Assembly: GCF_019904135.1 (NCBI RefSeq)
Contig: NZ_JAIOGQ010000014.1
Coordinates: 48,197-112,196 of the forward strand
Reading direction: 5' to 3'
Length of the DNA stretch: 64,000 nucleotides
Source: Paenibacillus caui
GTDB taxonomy: Bacteria > Bacillota > Bacilli > Paenibacillales > Paenibacillaceae
Positions within the stretch are counted from its first letter, which is position 1. Each line of letters begins with the position of its first letter. This document shows positions 8,693 to 17,177 of the stretch, piece after piece. A program made the position numbers and the translations under genes. A model generated the notes under the pieces. It was not told the DNA's origin, ran no database searches, and worked only from the letters and a program-made list of their open reading frames with translations.

Positions 8693-9655
8693 CTACCGTT
8701 TACCCGGATCATACGGCTGTCCCAGCGCTGCAGGAGCGGCCGACCGGCCTACAGCGGCAACGAGCACGATGATGGTCAGGAGATAAGGCAGAATATAGAT
8801 AAATTCCTGCGGAATATCGTGCGCCCAGGGAAACAAAGTTACATAGGTGCGCAGCGCTTGGGAAAGGCCGAAAAATGCAGCAGCGCCGAATGCTCCAAGC
8901 GGGTTCCATTTACCGAAAATCATGGCGGCTATTGCAATATAACCTTGACCGGAAATCGTATTGTGCGCAAATGTGCTGGTGGTGGTCAGGGTAACCGTAG
9001 CTCCGCCAAGCGCAGCCAAAGCGCCGCTGATCATGACCCCGATGTAACGCATCCGGTTTACATTGATTCCGGCCGTATCGGCAGCGCTCGGATGCTCGCC
9101 TACTGCTCTCAGACGCAATCCGAACGGAGTTCGATAAATGACGTAAAAAGTGACAAACACGAGGATGATCACAATGTAAGTTGTCGGATAATTGTGAAAC
9201 AGCCCTTCCCCGATAATCGGGATCTGGGATAGTCCCGGTATGGAGACTTTATTAAACACCTCTTTAAGCAGCGGACTCTCTCCCGCCCCGTCAAATAGCA
9301 GCTTGACGAGATACAAGGTGCTGCCGGCAGCCAGAAAGTTGATAACAATACCGCTGATGGTCTGATCCGCTTTAAACGTAATGGACGCGACGGCATGAAT
9401 TAATGAAGTAATGATCCCCATGACTAAAGCCGCAATCAATCCAATCCAGGGAGACGCCGCGCCCATGCCCGCATCTTCTGCATAATAGGTTCCAACAGCC
9501 GCGGCGAAAGCGCCGAACATCATAAACCCCTCTATCCCGAGGTTGGTGACTCCGGAACGTTCGGAGAAGATCCCGCCCAACGCGCCAAAAATGAGGGCAG
9601 TTGAAAACACAAGCGTCGTATTAATCAACTGACCCAGTGTCGTTACCCAATCCAT
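8693..9655 (-). CDS. nupQ: nucleoside ABC transporter permease NupQ
   Basis: Second permease of a Bmp/Nup-type importer that brings guanosine and other nucleosides into the cell. 320 residues with eight to ten membrane segments; the conserved branched-chain-permease signature GVTNLGIEGFMMFGA lies near residues 35-49 and the coupling region RAVGEHPSAADTAGINV near 195-211, typical of the BPD_transp_2 family. It directly abuts nupP (1 nt between stop and start) and is last in nupN-nupO-nupP-nupQ, the same order as B. subtilis yufNOPQ, where guanosine import has been shown. Substrate here is inferred from that synteny. Confidence 0.92.
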   Translation of the reverse strand: MDWVTTLGQLINTTLVFSTALIFGALGGIFSERSGVTNLGIEGFMMFGAFAAAVGTYYAEDAGMGAASPWIGLIAALVMGIITSLIHAVASITFKADQTISGIVINFLAAGSTLYLVKLLFDGAGESPLLKEVFNKVSIPGLSQIPIIGEGLFHNYPTTYIVIILVFVTFYVIYRTPFGLRLRAVGEHPSAADTAGINVNRMRYIGVMISGALAALGGATVTLTTTSTFAHNTISGQGYIAIAAMIFGKWNPLGAFGAAAFFGLSQALRTYVTLFPWAHDIPQEFIYILPYLLTIIVLVAAVGRSAAPAALGQPYDPGKR

Positions 9656-10732
9656 TTACAACACCTTCTCTTTCTTGCGTTTAGAATAAAAGGGCTTAAT
9701 GAACCAACGCACAATACCTTGCGCCGCAATAAAGAATATGATAGAGCCGATTACGATCCGGATCAGCTCCGGAGGCACTCCGGCGCCAAAGCTCATACCT
9801 GCCGAACCATAGGTTAATGTGCCGAACAGAATCGCTCCAAGCAGGATACCAAACGGATTGTTCATGCCGATCAGGCCAACGGCAATTCCATCAAAGCCGG
9901 TTCCCGGAGAACCCGACATAACGGTCTGGTTATGGAAGACGCCCAATATTTGGACCGCTCCGGCAAGCCCGGCAAATACTCCGCTTATAAACATCGCCTT
10001 CACAATATTGCGCCCGACATTCATCCCTGCATACTGCGCAGCGTTGGGGTTGCTTCCGACCGCGCGCAGCTCATAGCCTTGTTTGGTTTTCCACATGAAA
10101 TAGTAGAAGAAGACGGCCACTAGAACAGCAAGCAGCATCCCCCAGTGAATCCGTGCGCTGTTCATTAAATCCGACAGCGACTGAATGGTGATGGAAGCCG
10201 TAGGCAGAATGTCCTCTGAACGCTGTTTCCCCTGCATAAGCAGAAAATGTCTGACAATATAATTTGCCAAATATAACGCGATCCAGTTTAACATGATACT
10301 TGTTATGACTTCATTTACTCCGCGTTTTGCCTTCAAATAGCCGACGATTGCCGCCCACAGGCCGCCGCACAATCCGCCGGCAATAATGGCAAGCGGCGCG
10401 TGGATGATTGCCGGAAGTCCCGTAACTTTAATGCCGACTACAGTAGCCGCAGTCATTCCGACTATGAATTGTCCTTCGCCGCCGATGTTAAACAATCCCG
10501 TTCGGGCCGCAAATGCAAAAGCCAAACCGGTTAACACCAATGGGGTAATTTCGCGAAGTGTTTCACCAAAATCGTAAGTATTGCCAAATACCTGGGTAAA
10601 CAGCGACTGGTAAGCAAGCAGCGGATTATACCCGCCAACAAGCATTACGATCGCTCCGACGATCAGACCAAGGATAATGGCTATGATCGAGACAGTAGCG
10701 CTGCCCGAGAATATTTTAAAAATTTTATTCAT
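9656..10732 (-). CDS. nupP: nucleoside ABC transporter permease NupP
   Basis: First permease of the nucleoside importer: 358 residues, about ten membrane helices, with the BPD_transp_2 signatures FAFAARTGLFNIGGEGQFIV (about 74-93) and LRAVGSNPNAAQYAGMNV (about 222-239). It pairs with NupQ to form the channel energised by NupO. Its start overlaps the end of nupO by 8 nt, suggesting translational coupling, and it touches nupQ. Confidence 0.92.
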   Translation of the reverse strand: MNKIFKIFSGSATVSIIAIILGLIVGAIVMLVGGYNPLLAYQSLFTQVFGNTYDFGETLREITPLVLTGLAFAFAARTGLFNIGGEGQFIVGMTAATVVGIKVTGLPAIIHAPLAIIAGGLCGGLWAAIVGYLKAKRGVNEVITSIMLNWIALYLANYIVRHFLLMQGKQRSEDILPTASITIQSLSDLMNSARIHWGMLLAVLVAVFFYYFMWKTKQGYELRAVGSNPNAAQYAGMNVGRNIVKAMFISGVFAGLAGAVQILGVFHNQTVMSGSPGTGFDGIAVGLIGMNNPFGILLGAILFGTLTYGSAGMSFGAGVPPELIRIVIGSIIFFIAAQGIVRWFIKPFYSKRKKEKVL

Positions 10733-12263
10733 GCTTTACACCTCCAGGAGCAGTGCTGCCCGCCATCATGAGTCCCAGTTCCTGGTCGTTGGTTTGTTCA
10801 GGAAGAACCTCTCCGACGATTTGTCCTTCATAAAGGACCGCGATCCGGTCAGAGACGTTAATAATTTCATCCAGTTCAAACGAAATAAGCAGCACGGCCT
10901 TTCCTTGATCGCGCTGGGCGATGAGCTGGGACTGCACAAATTCGATAGCCCCGACATCCAGGCCGCGCGTCGGCTGAGCCGCGATCAAAATATCCGGATT
11001 TTTGTCTATTTCCCGGGCTATAATTGCTTTCTGCTGGTTCCCCCCTGACAAGGAACGAGCTTTCGTTTCAACGCTCGGCGTTCGAACATCAAAATTTTCA
11101 ATTAGTTTTTCGGCCTGCTTTTTAATGGCGTCATAATTTAAAAAGCCGTTTTTGTTGTACGGGGCTTTATAATAGGTTTCAAGTACCATATTCTCGCTCA
11201 TGGAGAAATCCAGCACGAGTCCGTGCTTATGCCGGTCCTCGGGAATATGGGACAGCCCGCCCTCAATGATTTGGCGAGGCGACAAATTGGCTACTTCTTT
11301 GCCGTTCAGTCGAATAGAACCACGGTCAACTTTTCGTAAGCCGGTCAACGCTTCGATCAGCTCGCTTTGGCCGTTGCCATCGACTCCCGCGAGCCCCAGT
11401 ATTTCGCCTGCCTTAACGTCCAGATTTAATCCATTGAGGACCAAAGCCCCTTCCTTGTTCTTAACGAACAGATCTCTGATCTCTAGAACAGGCTTGCCAG
11501 GCGTTGCCGGACGCTTGTCCACCGTGAACGAGACATTTCGTCCGACCATTTTCTCGGCCAGAATGCTTGGCGACGCTTCGGACGTTTTGACCGTATCAAT
11601 GACCTTGCCCCGCCGGATTATAGTCACCGTATCCGATATATGCATAATCTCTTTAAGCTTATGGGTAATCAGGATAATCGATTTGCCCTCAGCGACCAAA
11701 CGGCGCATAATTTCCATCAATTCCGTAATTTCCTGGGGAGTAAGTACAGCCGTAGGTTCATCAAAAATAAGTATATCTGCGCCGCGGTAAAGTGTCTTCA
11801 AAATTTCAACACGCTGCTGCATGCCTACCGAAATATCATGGATTTTGGCATATGGATCCACACGGAGACCGTACTGTTCGGACAGCTCGCTAATGCGCGC
11901 GGCTGCCGTTTTATGATCCAGGTTGAGTCCCTTTTTCGGTTCCATTCCCAAAATAATGTTCTCTGTAACTGTAAAAGGATCCACAAGCTTGAAATGCTGG
12001 TGAACCATTCCGATGCCCAGATCAATAGCTTTGTTCGGGTTATCTATAGTAACGGGGGTTCCATTGATTTCAATGCTTCCTTCGTCCGGTTGATACAATC
12101 CGAATACGATATTCATGAGCGTGGATTTACCTGCTCCATTCTCGCCAAGCAGTGCATGAATTTCGCCTTTATACAGTTTTAAGCTGATCGAGTCATTAGC
12201 TACGACACCGGGAAAACGCTTCGTAATTCCTTTTAACTCGACGACGGGAGTCGCTTCGTTCAT
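10725..12263 (-). CDS. nupO: nucleoside ABC transporter ATP-binding protein NupO
   Basis: A fused ATPase of 512 residues with two nucleotide-binding domains. The first has Walker A GENGAGKST (about 38-46), a glutamine loop and a Walker B ending in DEPTAVLT; the second begins near residue 255 with a degenerate P-loop GVDGNGQSE and has signature LSGGNQQKA. This layout is that of RbsA/XylG/NupO type ATPases. I start at ATG 12263, preceded by AAGGGTGAT; an in-frame ATG at 12278 lacks a binding site. It is separated from nupN by 153 nt containing a hairpin. Confidence 0.93.
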   Translation of the reverse strand: MNEATPVVELKGITKRFPGVVANDSISLKLYKGEIHALLGENGAGKSTLMNIVFGLYQPDEGSIEINGTPVTIDNPNKAIDLGIGMVHQHFKLVDPFTVTENIILGMEPKKGLNLDHKTAAARISELSEQYGLRVDPYAKIHDISVGMQQRVEILKTLYRGADILIFDEPTAVLTPQEITELMEIMRRLVAEGKSIILITHKLKEIMHISDTVTIIRRGKVIDTVKTSEASPSILAEKMVGRNVSFTVDKRPATPGKPVLEIRDLFVKNKEGALVLNGLNLDVKAGEILGLAGVDGNGQSELIEALTGLRKVDRGSIRLNGKEVANLSPRQIIEGGLSHIPEDRHKHGLVLDFSMSENMVLETYYKAPYNKNGFLNYDAIKKQAEKLIENFDVRTPSVETKARSLSGGNQQKAIIAREIDKNPDILIAAQPTRGLDVGAIEFVQSQLIAQRDQGKAVLLISFELDEIINVSDRIAVLYEGQIVGEVLPEQTNDQELGLMMAGSTAPGGVKHE

Positions 12264-12329
12264 GTGATCACCCTTCATTTGAATTAGGCCCGGGTGGGCT
12301 CATACAACAATATACACGATAACGTGAGA

Positions 12330-12358
12330 ACAAGGCCAGTTAAAAAACCAGCCTTGTC
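12330..12358 (-). terminator. hairpin between nupN and nupO (partial terminator or mRNA stabiliser)
   Basis: About 12 pairs including two G-U (ACAAGGC... with ...GCCTTGT) and no proper T run. Placed after the binding-protein gene, such a hairpin often lowers expression of the downstream ATPase and permeases; this is inference. Confidence 0.45.
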
Positions 12359-12416
12359 ACAGATTCTACTCTTATTCAATTCTACCTTGGCTTATTAAAG
12401 ATCCAGTTAACTCTTA

Positions 12417-13451
12417 TTACTTCGTAGGTGTAGTTGGAACCGTGACTTCACCGCTGATGATTTTTTGTTTGTATTCATCAACTTTTGCCAGTACATCGGC
12501 TGGAACGTTCTTGCTGGAAGTCTCGGCGATGCCTACGCCGTTCTCTTTCAGACCAAGCACTTCGCTGCCGCCTTTGAAAGAACCGTCAATCACTTCCTGG
12601 CTGACGCGTTTAACCGCTTCGTCAACACGCTTGATCATCGAAGTCAGAGTAACCTCGTCGCCGAACTCAAGGGATTGGTCTTTGTCTACCCCGATAACCC
12701 ATACTTTTTGACCGGATCTAACGCGGGCCGTTGCTTCGTTAAATACGCCGGTGCCTGTTGCGCCAGCTGCTTGGAAGACAATATCTGCTCCATCGTTGTA
12801 GAAAGTGGAGGCTGCTGTCTTGCCAAGATCAGGCTTGTCAAACGCGCCTGTATAGTTAACCAGAAGTTCGGCATTCGGGTTAACAGCGGCGATGCCTGCT
12901 TTAAAGCCTGCTTCAAAACGTTCGATAACCGGAATTTGGGCGCCGCCTACAAATCCGATTTTGTTTGATTTCGTCATCATACCGGCTACCACACCAACGA
13001 GGAAGGATCCTTCATTCTCGGAGAAGGTAACGGATTTTACGTTCGGCTGATCAACAGTTGCGTCGATGATTGCCAGTTTAGCGTTCGGATTTTGCCCGGC
13101 AATTTTGCCAATTGCGTCGCCCAGGTCCATACCGATCCCCCAAGTCAAATCATATCCGCCTTTGACAAATTTGTTCAGGTTTGTTTCATAATCGTCCGGT
13201 TTCGTACTTTGCAAGTATTCTGCTTTGGCACCACTCAACGCTTGAAGGCCTTCCCATGCAGACTGGTTAAACGATTTGTCGTTTACGCCGCCCACGTCGG
13301 TAACCATTCCGACTTTAACTTTAGCTGCATCACTTGAAGCGGTGTCAGCTGATGCGCTTGAGCCTGTATTGTCCTTTTTGCTGCCACAGCCGGCCAGCAC
13401 GACCGTAAGCGCGAGCAGCATTACGATCGTCAACTTGAAACTTTTCTTCAT
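12417..13451 (-). CDS. nupN: nucleoside-binding lipoprotein of the BMP family (NupN)
   Basis: Substrate-binding lipoprotein of the nucleoside importer, 344 residues. Signal peptide with lipobox VVLAGC gives a lipidated Cys at about residue 22, then a Ser/Ala-rich linker and a BMP (PnrA/Med-like) domain: VGMVTDVGGVNDKSFNQSAW at about 47-66 is the hallmark. AAGGGGG precedes the ATG by about 10 nt. It is promoter-proximal in nupNOPQ. A TATAAT at 13533-13528 on the minus strand could be the -10 element, but I see no good -35. Confidence 0.94.
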   Translation of the reverse strand: MKKSFKLTIVMLLALTVVLAGCGSKKDNTGSSASADTASSDAAKVKVGMVTDVGGVNDKSFNQSAWEGLQALSGAKAEYLQSTKPDDYETNLNKFVKGGYDLTWGIGMDLGDAIGKIAGQNPNAKLAIIDATVDQPNVKSVTFSENEGSFLVGVVAGMMTKSNKIGFVGGAQIPVIERFEAGFKAGIAAVNPNAELLVNYTGAFDKPDLGKTAASTFYNDGADIVFQAAGATGTGVFNEATARVRSGQKVWVIGVDKDQSLEFGDEVTLTSMIKRVDEAVKRVSQEVIDGSFKGGSEVLGLKENGVGIAETSSKNVPADVLAKVDEYKQKIISGEVTVPTTPTK

Positions 13452-13723
13452 TGAGTGTTATCCCCCTTAAAAATTGAAAATGACAATGAATTCCCGTACC
13501 TTTCGGCACTATCTTTTGACAAACTAGATTATACATTCAAAAAAGCTCAAAATCCACACAATAATGACCAAAGTTCAATTAATATTCGCTCTTTTTTTAT
13601 TGAAAACGGTTTATTTCGATATACTTTACATAGTACGTTCGGTATATGTAACAATCGCCATGATTTTATCCCGAATCTATTCCAGCTATATTATTTGTCA
13701 AAAAGGCAAAAAGCATGCAAAAA
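13452..13723. other. intergenic stretch between nupN and tRNA-Gly
   Basis: AT-rich, with no convincing gene. It carries the probable nupN promoter (TATAAT on the minus strand, 13533-13528) and the terminator of the tRNA gene at its left-hand border with the tRNA. No purine riboswitch core is visible. Confidence 0.5.
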
Positions 13724-13749
13724 AACCTTCCGTGCTCAAACGGAAGGTT
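13717..13749 (-). terminator. terminator of tRNA-Gly
   Basis: 9-bp stem AACCTTCCG (13724-13732) with 13741-13749; the minus-strand transcript ends in seven T. Confidence 0.85.
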
Positions 13750-13769
13750 GTTAATTTTCGTTATGGAGA

Positions 13770-13843
13770 TGGAGCGGGTGATGGGAATCGAACCCACGCT
13801 ACCAGCTTGGAAGGCTGGAGTTCTACCATTGAACTACACCCGC
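13770..13843 (-). tRNA. tRNA-Gly, anticodon TCC
   Basis: Full cloverleaf on the minus strand: acceptor GCGGGTG/CACCCGC, anticodon stem CCAGC/GCTGG around loop CTTCCAA (anticodon TCC, reads GGA/GGG), T-loop GGTTCGATTCC, discriminator T and encoded CCA at 13772-13770. 74 nt including CCA. Confidence 0.97.
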
Positions 13844-13989
13844 AGTTGTTTACAAAAAATCCGGCTTCAATGTGCTGATCGTTTCCAGACATGCTGCTTA
13901 TTTATCAGCAAGAAAGATCATATCATGAATTAACATGAAATGCAAGCCAGCAAGCACTGCGAAATTTAGCTACTCGCTTATGACCGGGA

Positions 13990-15531
13990 TTAAACGGCCA
14001 CTTTCACCAGAAAATCTCGCTTCAGCTCCTTGGCCGGCACTGGCCTGCTGAACAAATACCCCTGTCCTTCGTGACAATTTTGCAGCTTCAGAAATTCAAG
14101 CTGGTCCGTATTCTCTACGCCTTCTGCCGTTACTTTCAGCTTGAGATGATGCGCCATTGCAGCGATCGTTGAAATAATCGCCGCATCGCTTCCGTCAGCC
14201 ACAACTTCCTGGAGAAAGGAGCGGTCAATTTTGATCCGGTCGATCGGCAGGTTTTTCAAGTAATGAAGTGAACTGTATCCTGTTCCGAAATCATCGATAC
14301 TGATAAAAATGCCGAGCTGCTTAAGCCCCTGCAGCTGCTCGAAGGCTGATTTTTTGTCGATGGTCATGCTTTCCGTAATTTCCAGCTCCAGATATTTTGC
14401 GTCCATCCCCGTTTCTGTCAGAACATCCGCGACCAGCTCGACAAACCGAAAGTCCCTGAACTGGCGCATGGATAGATTCACGGATATGGATACCGGCTCA
14501 AATCCTTCTTCCTGCCAAAGCTTGTTCTGGCGGCAAGCTGTTCGGAGCACCCATTCTCCAAGCTGTACGATGAATCCGCAATCCTCGGCAATCGGGATAA
14601 ACTCTGCGGGAGACATCAAGCCGCGCTTCGGATGAGCCCATCTCACCAGCGCCTCGAGTCCGACCATTTTACCGGAATCCAAATGAACCTGGGGCTGATA
14701 TTCAAGGAAAAACTCCTGTCTCTCCAGTCCTTTGCGCATGTCGTTCTCCAGCTCAAGCCTGGACAGCGTACGGGTTTTTATAAAATTGCTGTACCTATAA
14801 ACGTCTATGCCGTGTTCTTTGGCATAATAAACAGCCAGCTCCGCATTCCGGGCAAGCTGCTCGGCCGTTTCCCCATCTGCGGGGTAAAGGGCGATGCCCT
14901 GGCTCAGAGAAATATAGTATTCTGCTTCCCCCAGCATGGCCGATAGATTAAGGCCCGAAAGCAGGTTCTCCGCTCTCTGGTGCATATCATCAGGACTCGC
15001 ATATTCCCCTAGAATGATCGAATAATCATCCACGCCAATCCGGAACATTTCCTCCGAGCTTTCGCATCTGCCAGCTATTCGCTTTCCGATCATCTGAAGC
15101 AGCCGGTCCCCGGCCTCATAGCCAAGAATACCGTTAAGAGTTTTGTAGCAGTTGACATGAATCATGAGGACCCCAACAGCCAATCCCAAAGGTTTCGCAT
15201 GATTCAAACGTTCCCGGAGCCTGATTTCAAACCGGGTCCGGTTTGGCAAGTTCGTCAAAGCGTCATGCTCATCCGTTGTCTTAACGTGCTCCTGATCCTG
15301 AACCTTCGTAAACGGCCGTTTATGAGGGGCGTCGCTGCAGTCCAGCCTGTAAAATCTTCCGCACATATAGCAGCAGGCTAACAGCAAACACAAATATTCA
15401 ATCTGCTCCACCCTGCTGCCGGATCTTAAGGCTTCGATAAAAAAAAGCGCGCAAAAGCCCAAAATAACCAAGATCAACGCCTTTGTGCACTGCGCCCGCA
15501 ACGCACTTTTTCTCTCTTTCCTGAATCGCAT
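13990..15531 (-). CDS. GGDEF-EAL protein, probable cyclic di-GMP phosphodiesterase
   Basis: 513 residues. Two hydrophobic helices at about 17-34 and 45-58 anchor it; a GGDEF domain follows (about 88-250) and an EAL domain (about 262-508). The GGDEF loop reads GVDDY at 166-170, so cyclase activity is unlikely, though it may still bind GTP. The EAL domain keeps its signature residues: EALVRW at 293-298, NLS near 352, ELEITES at 382-388, DDFGTGYSS at 413-421 and the lysine in DRIKIDRSF, so cyclic di-GMP hydrolysis is expected. The gene stands alone. With the cyclase at 622-1725 the window has both halves of the cyclic di-GMP cycle. Confidence 0.92.
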   Translation of the reverse strand: MRFRKERKSALRAQCTKALILVILGFCALFFIEALRSGSRVEQIEYLCLLLACCYMCGRFYRLDCSDAPHKRPFTKVQDQEHVKTTDEHDALTNLPNRTRFEIRLRERLNHAKPLGLAVGVLMIHVNCYKTLNGILGYEAGDRLLQMIGKRIAGRCESSEEMFRIGVDDYSIILGEYASPDDMHQRAENLLSGLNLSAMLGEAEYYISLSQGIALYPADGETAEQLARNAELAVYYAKEHGIDVYRYSNFIKTRTLSRLELENDMRKGLERQEFFLEYQPQVHLDSGKMVGLEALVRWAHPKRGLMSPAEFIPIAEDCGFIVQLGEWVLRTACRQNKLWQEEGFEPVSISVNLSMRQFRDFRFVELVADVLTETGMDAKYLELEITESMTIDKKSAFEQLQGLKQLGIFISIDDFGTGYSSLHYLKNLPIDRIKIDRSFLQEVVADGSDAAIISTIAAMAHHLKLKVTAEGVENTDQLEFLKLQNCHEGQGYLFSRPVPAKELKRDFLVKVAV

Positions 15532-15692
15532 ATGCTTTCAGCCCCCGGATGTATAATTATACGATCTCAGTTTATGTACCCGTGTTGTCAAACAAGCACG
15601 CTACCCTCGCTATATTTGTAACAATTCCACAGATTTCATGAATTTCCTTCCAGATGTCGAAAAAAGTAATGATGTGCCTCAAGAAGATAAGA

Positions 15693-15740
15693 AAAGAGCC
15701 GCATCAGCAGCAGATTTCCTGCTTCAAATAGCGGCCCTTT
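15693..15740 (-). terminator. terminator of the aldolase gene
   Basis: 10-bp stem with one mismatch (15693-15702 with 15731-15740), an inner GCAG/CTGC pairing and a T-rich 3' side on the minus strand. Confidence 0.7.
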
Positions 15741-15749
15741 CATTTACGG

Positions 15750-16709
15750 TTATTTCTTCTCAAAGCTGACTTCCGGCGTCGTAAGCTTATCATAAAAGTC
15801 CACAACGGCATCTTTCTTGTCGGAAGCCCGGACAGCCATAGCCGAACGAGGATGTTCATTCAATGTTCCTGTAATCAAATACGGGATCAAGTAGCCCCAT
15901 TCCTCCTTTTCGCGCAGAGGAACAAGAAGCTTCTCGAGCACTTCCAGAACGGGACGTAGTTTGTAATTGGTATTCTTCAGATGGGATACCAGCAGCTCGG
16001 TCGGACAGTTGCCTGCAGCGCGCCCCATTCCATAGACGGAGGCATCGAGCAGTTCTACACCTTTTTCTACCGCAACCAAGGTGTTCGAAAAAGCGAGCTG
16101 CATATTGTTGTGCGTATGAACGCCAAGCCGTTTATTCGGCAAATGGGTCTTGAATTTTTCAATCAGGTACTCCATGTCCTTATTATCCAGGCTTCCGTAA
16201 GAATCCACGACATAAACGACGTCTACGACGCTCTCGCGAATCATTTCAAAAGCTTCGATAAGTTCATTCTCCATCACACCCGAGAGGGCCATAATATTAA
16301 TCGTCGTTTCGTATCCGCGATCGTGAAATTTCTGGACCAGCTGCAGGGCCTTATCGACATCCTTCACATAACAGGCGACGCGAATCAGATCGAGCATACT
16401 TTCACTGCGCGGCAAAATATCGTTCTCATCCACTCTCCCTACATCCACAAGCGCGGACAGCTTCGTGTGTCCTTTCTGAGGAATAACCTTACGCAGAAAT
16501 TCATCATCCAGGAAACGCCAAGGACCTGCTTCTGCCGCGCCGCTAAGCAGCTTTGGCGAATTTTTATATCCGATTTCCATATAATCAACGCCTGCTTCAT
16601 TAAGACCGGCATATAGCTGCTGAACAAACTCCACGCTAAAATCCCAGTTATTGACGAGTCCCCCGTCCCGTATCGTACAGTCCACAATTTTGCTCTGATT
16701 CATCTTCAT
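15750..16709 (-). CDS. HMG-CoA-lyase-like aldolase of unknown substrate
   Basis: A TIM-barrel aldolase of 319 residues in the HMGL / DRE-type family. The catalytic and metal-binding pattern is visible: DCTIRDGG near residue 9 (Asp ligand and Arg), and the HTHNNMQLA motif near 198-206 giving the two histidine ligands. It resembles the 4-hydroxy-2-oxovalerate aldolase branch rather than LeuA or citramalate synthase and lacks a C-terminal regulatory domain. No acetaldehyde dehydrogenase or other catabolic partner is adjacent, so the substrate is unknown. AAAGGG precedes the ATG; the gene is monocistronic with a terminator at 15693-15740. Confidence 0.85.
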   Translation of the reverse strand: MKMNQSKIVDCTIRDGGLVNNWDFSVEFVQQLYAGLNEAGVDYMEIGYKNSPKLLSGAAEAGPWRFLDDEFLRKVIPQKGHTKLSALVDVGRVDENDILPRSESMLDLIRVACYVKDVDKALQLVQKFHDRGYETTINIMALSGVMENELIEAFEMIRESVVDVVYVVDSYGSLDNKDMEYLIEKFKTHLPNKRLGVHTHNNMQLAFSNTLVAVEKGVELLDASVYGMGRAAGNCPTELLVSHLKNTNYKLRPVLEVLEKLLVPLREKEEWGYLIPYLITGTLNEHPRSAMAVRASDKKDAVVDFYDKLTTPEVSFEKK

Positions 16710-16828
16710 ATAGAACCCTTTCCTTAAGTAATATAATTAATTTGTTGTTAACTCTTATCTTACTTGATGCAATTCGCTAAAGTAAAGAAGATTGTTTGCC
16801 GCTTTAAAGCAAAGATTAGTGTGACATT

Positions 16829-16857
16829 TATCACAGTAATTTTTATAGTGTTATGAT
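16829..16857 (+). promoter_or_regulatory. candidate promoter of feoAB
   Basis: Possible -35 TTATCA (16829-16834), 17-nt spacer and -10 TATGAT (16852-16857), about 20 nt upstream of the Fur-box-like sequence. Confidence 0.5.
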
Positions 16858-16877
16858 ACAGTCTGCTTACATATAAA

Positions 16878-16892
16878 TGAGATTGATTATCA
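16878..16892 (+). promoter_or_regulatory. Fur box upstream of feoA
   Basis: TGAGATTGATTATCA matches the 7-1-7 consensus TGATAATNATTATCA at 12 of 14 fixed positions. It lies just downstream of a plausible promoter, as expected for iron repression of a ferrous iron importer. Confidence 0.75.
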
Positions 16893-16934
16893 ATTACAAT
16901 TAATGAAGAATATTACAGAGGGGAGACATACCTT

Positions 16935-17177
16935 ATGAATCAAGAACGAATTGCCCTGGACCAGCTGCGGCCAGGCAACAGCGCCCGTATTTTTCAAATG
17001 GACCTGGTTGCTCCCCTGCTTAAATCACGCCTCTCCGACCTGGGAGTTGAAGAAGGAACCGCCATAAAGATCAAAAGCCGCATTCCTTTCGGCGGACCGA
17101 TTACACTCGAAGCGGCAGGACAGCTTATCGGGATCAGACAAAGCGATGCTGCCAGAATTGAGGTATTCCTTTCATGA
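16935..17177 (+). CDS. feoA: ferrous iron transport protein A
   Basis: A small SH3-like cytoplasmic protein of 80 residues that assists FeoB. The sequence has the family pattern: ALDQLRPGNSARI at the start, LKSRLSDLGVEEGTAIKIK at the centre and a C-terminal GIRQSDAARIEV. AGAGGGGAGA precedes the ATG. Its stop overlaps the feoB start by 4 nt (ATGA), implying translational coupling. A Fur box lies 43 nt upstream. Confidence 0.95.
   Translation: MNQERIALDQLRPGNSARIFQMDLVAPLLKSRLSDLGVEEGTAIKIKSRIPFGGPITLEAAGQLIGIRQSDAARIEVFLS

Noticed and set aside
13452..13640. Purine riboswitch before nupN
   Set aside because: No conserved core of the purine aptamer is present; only an ordinary leader.
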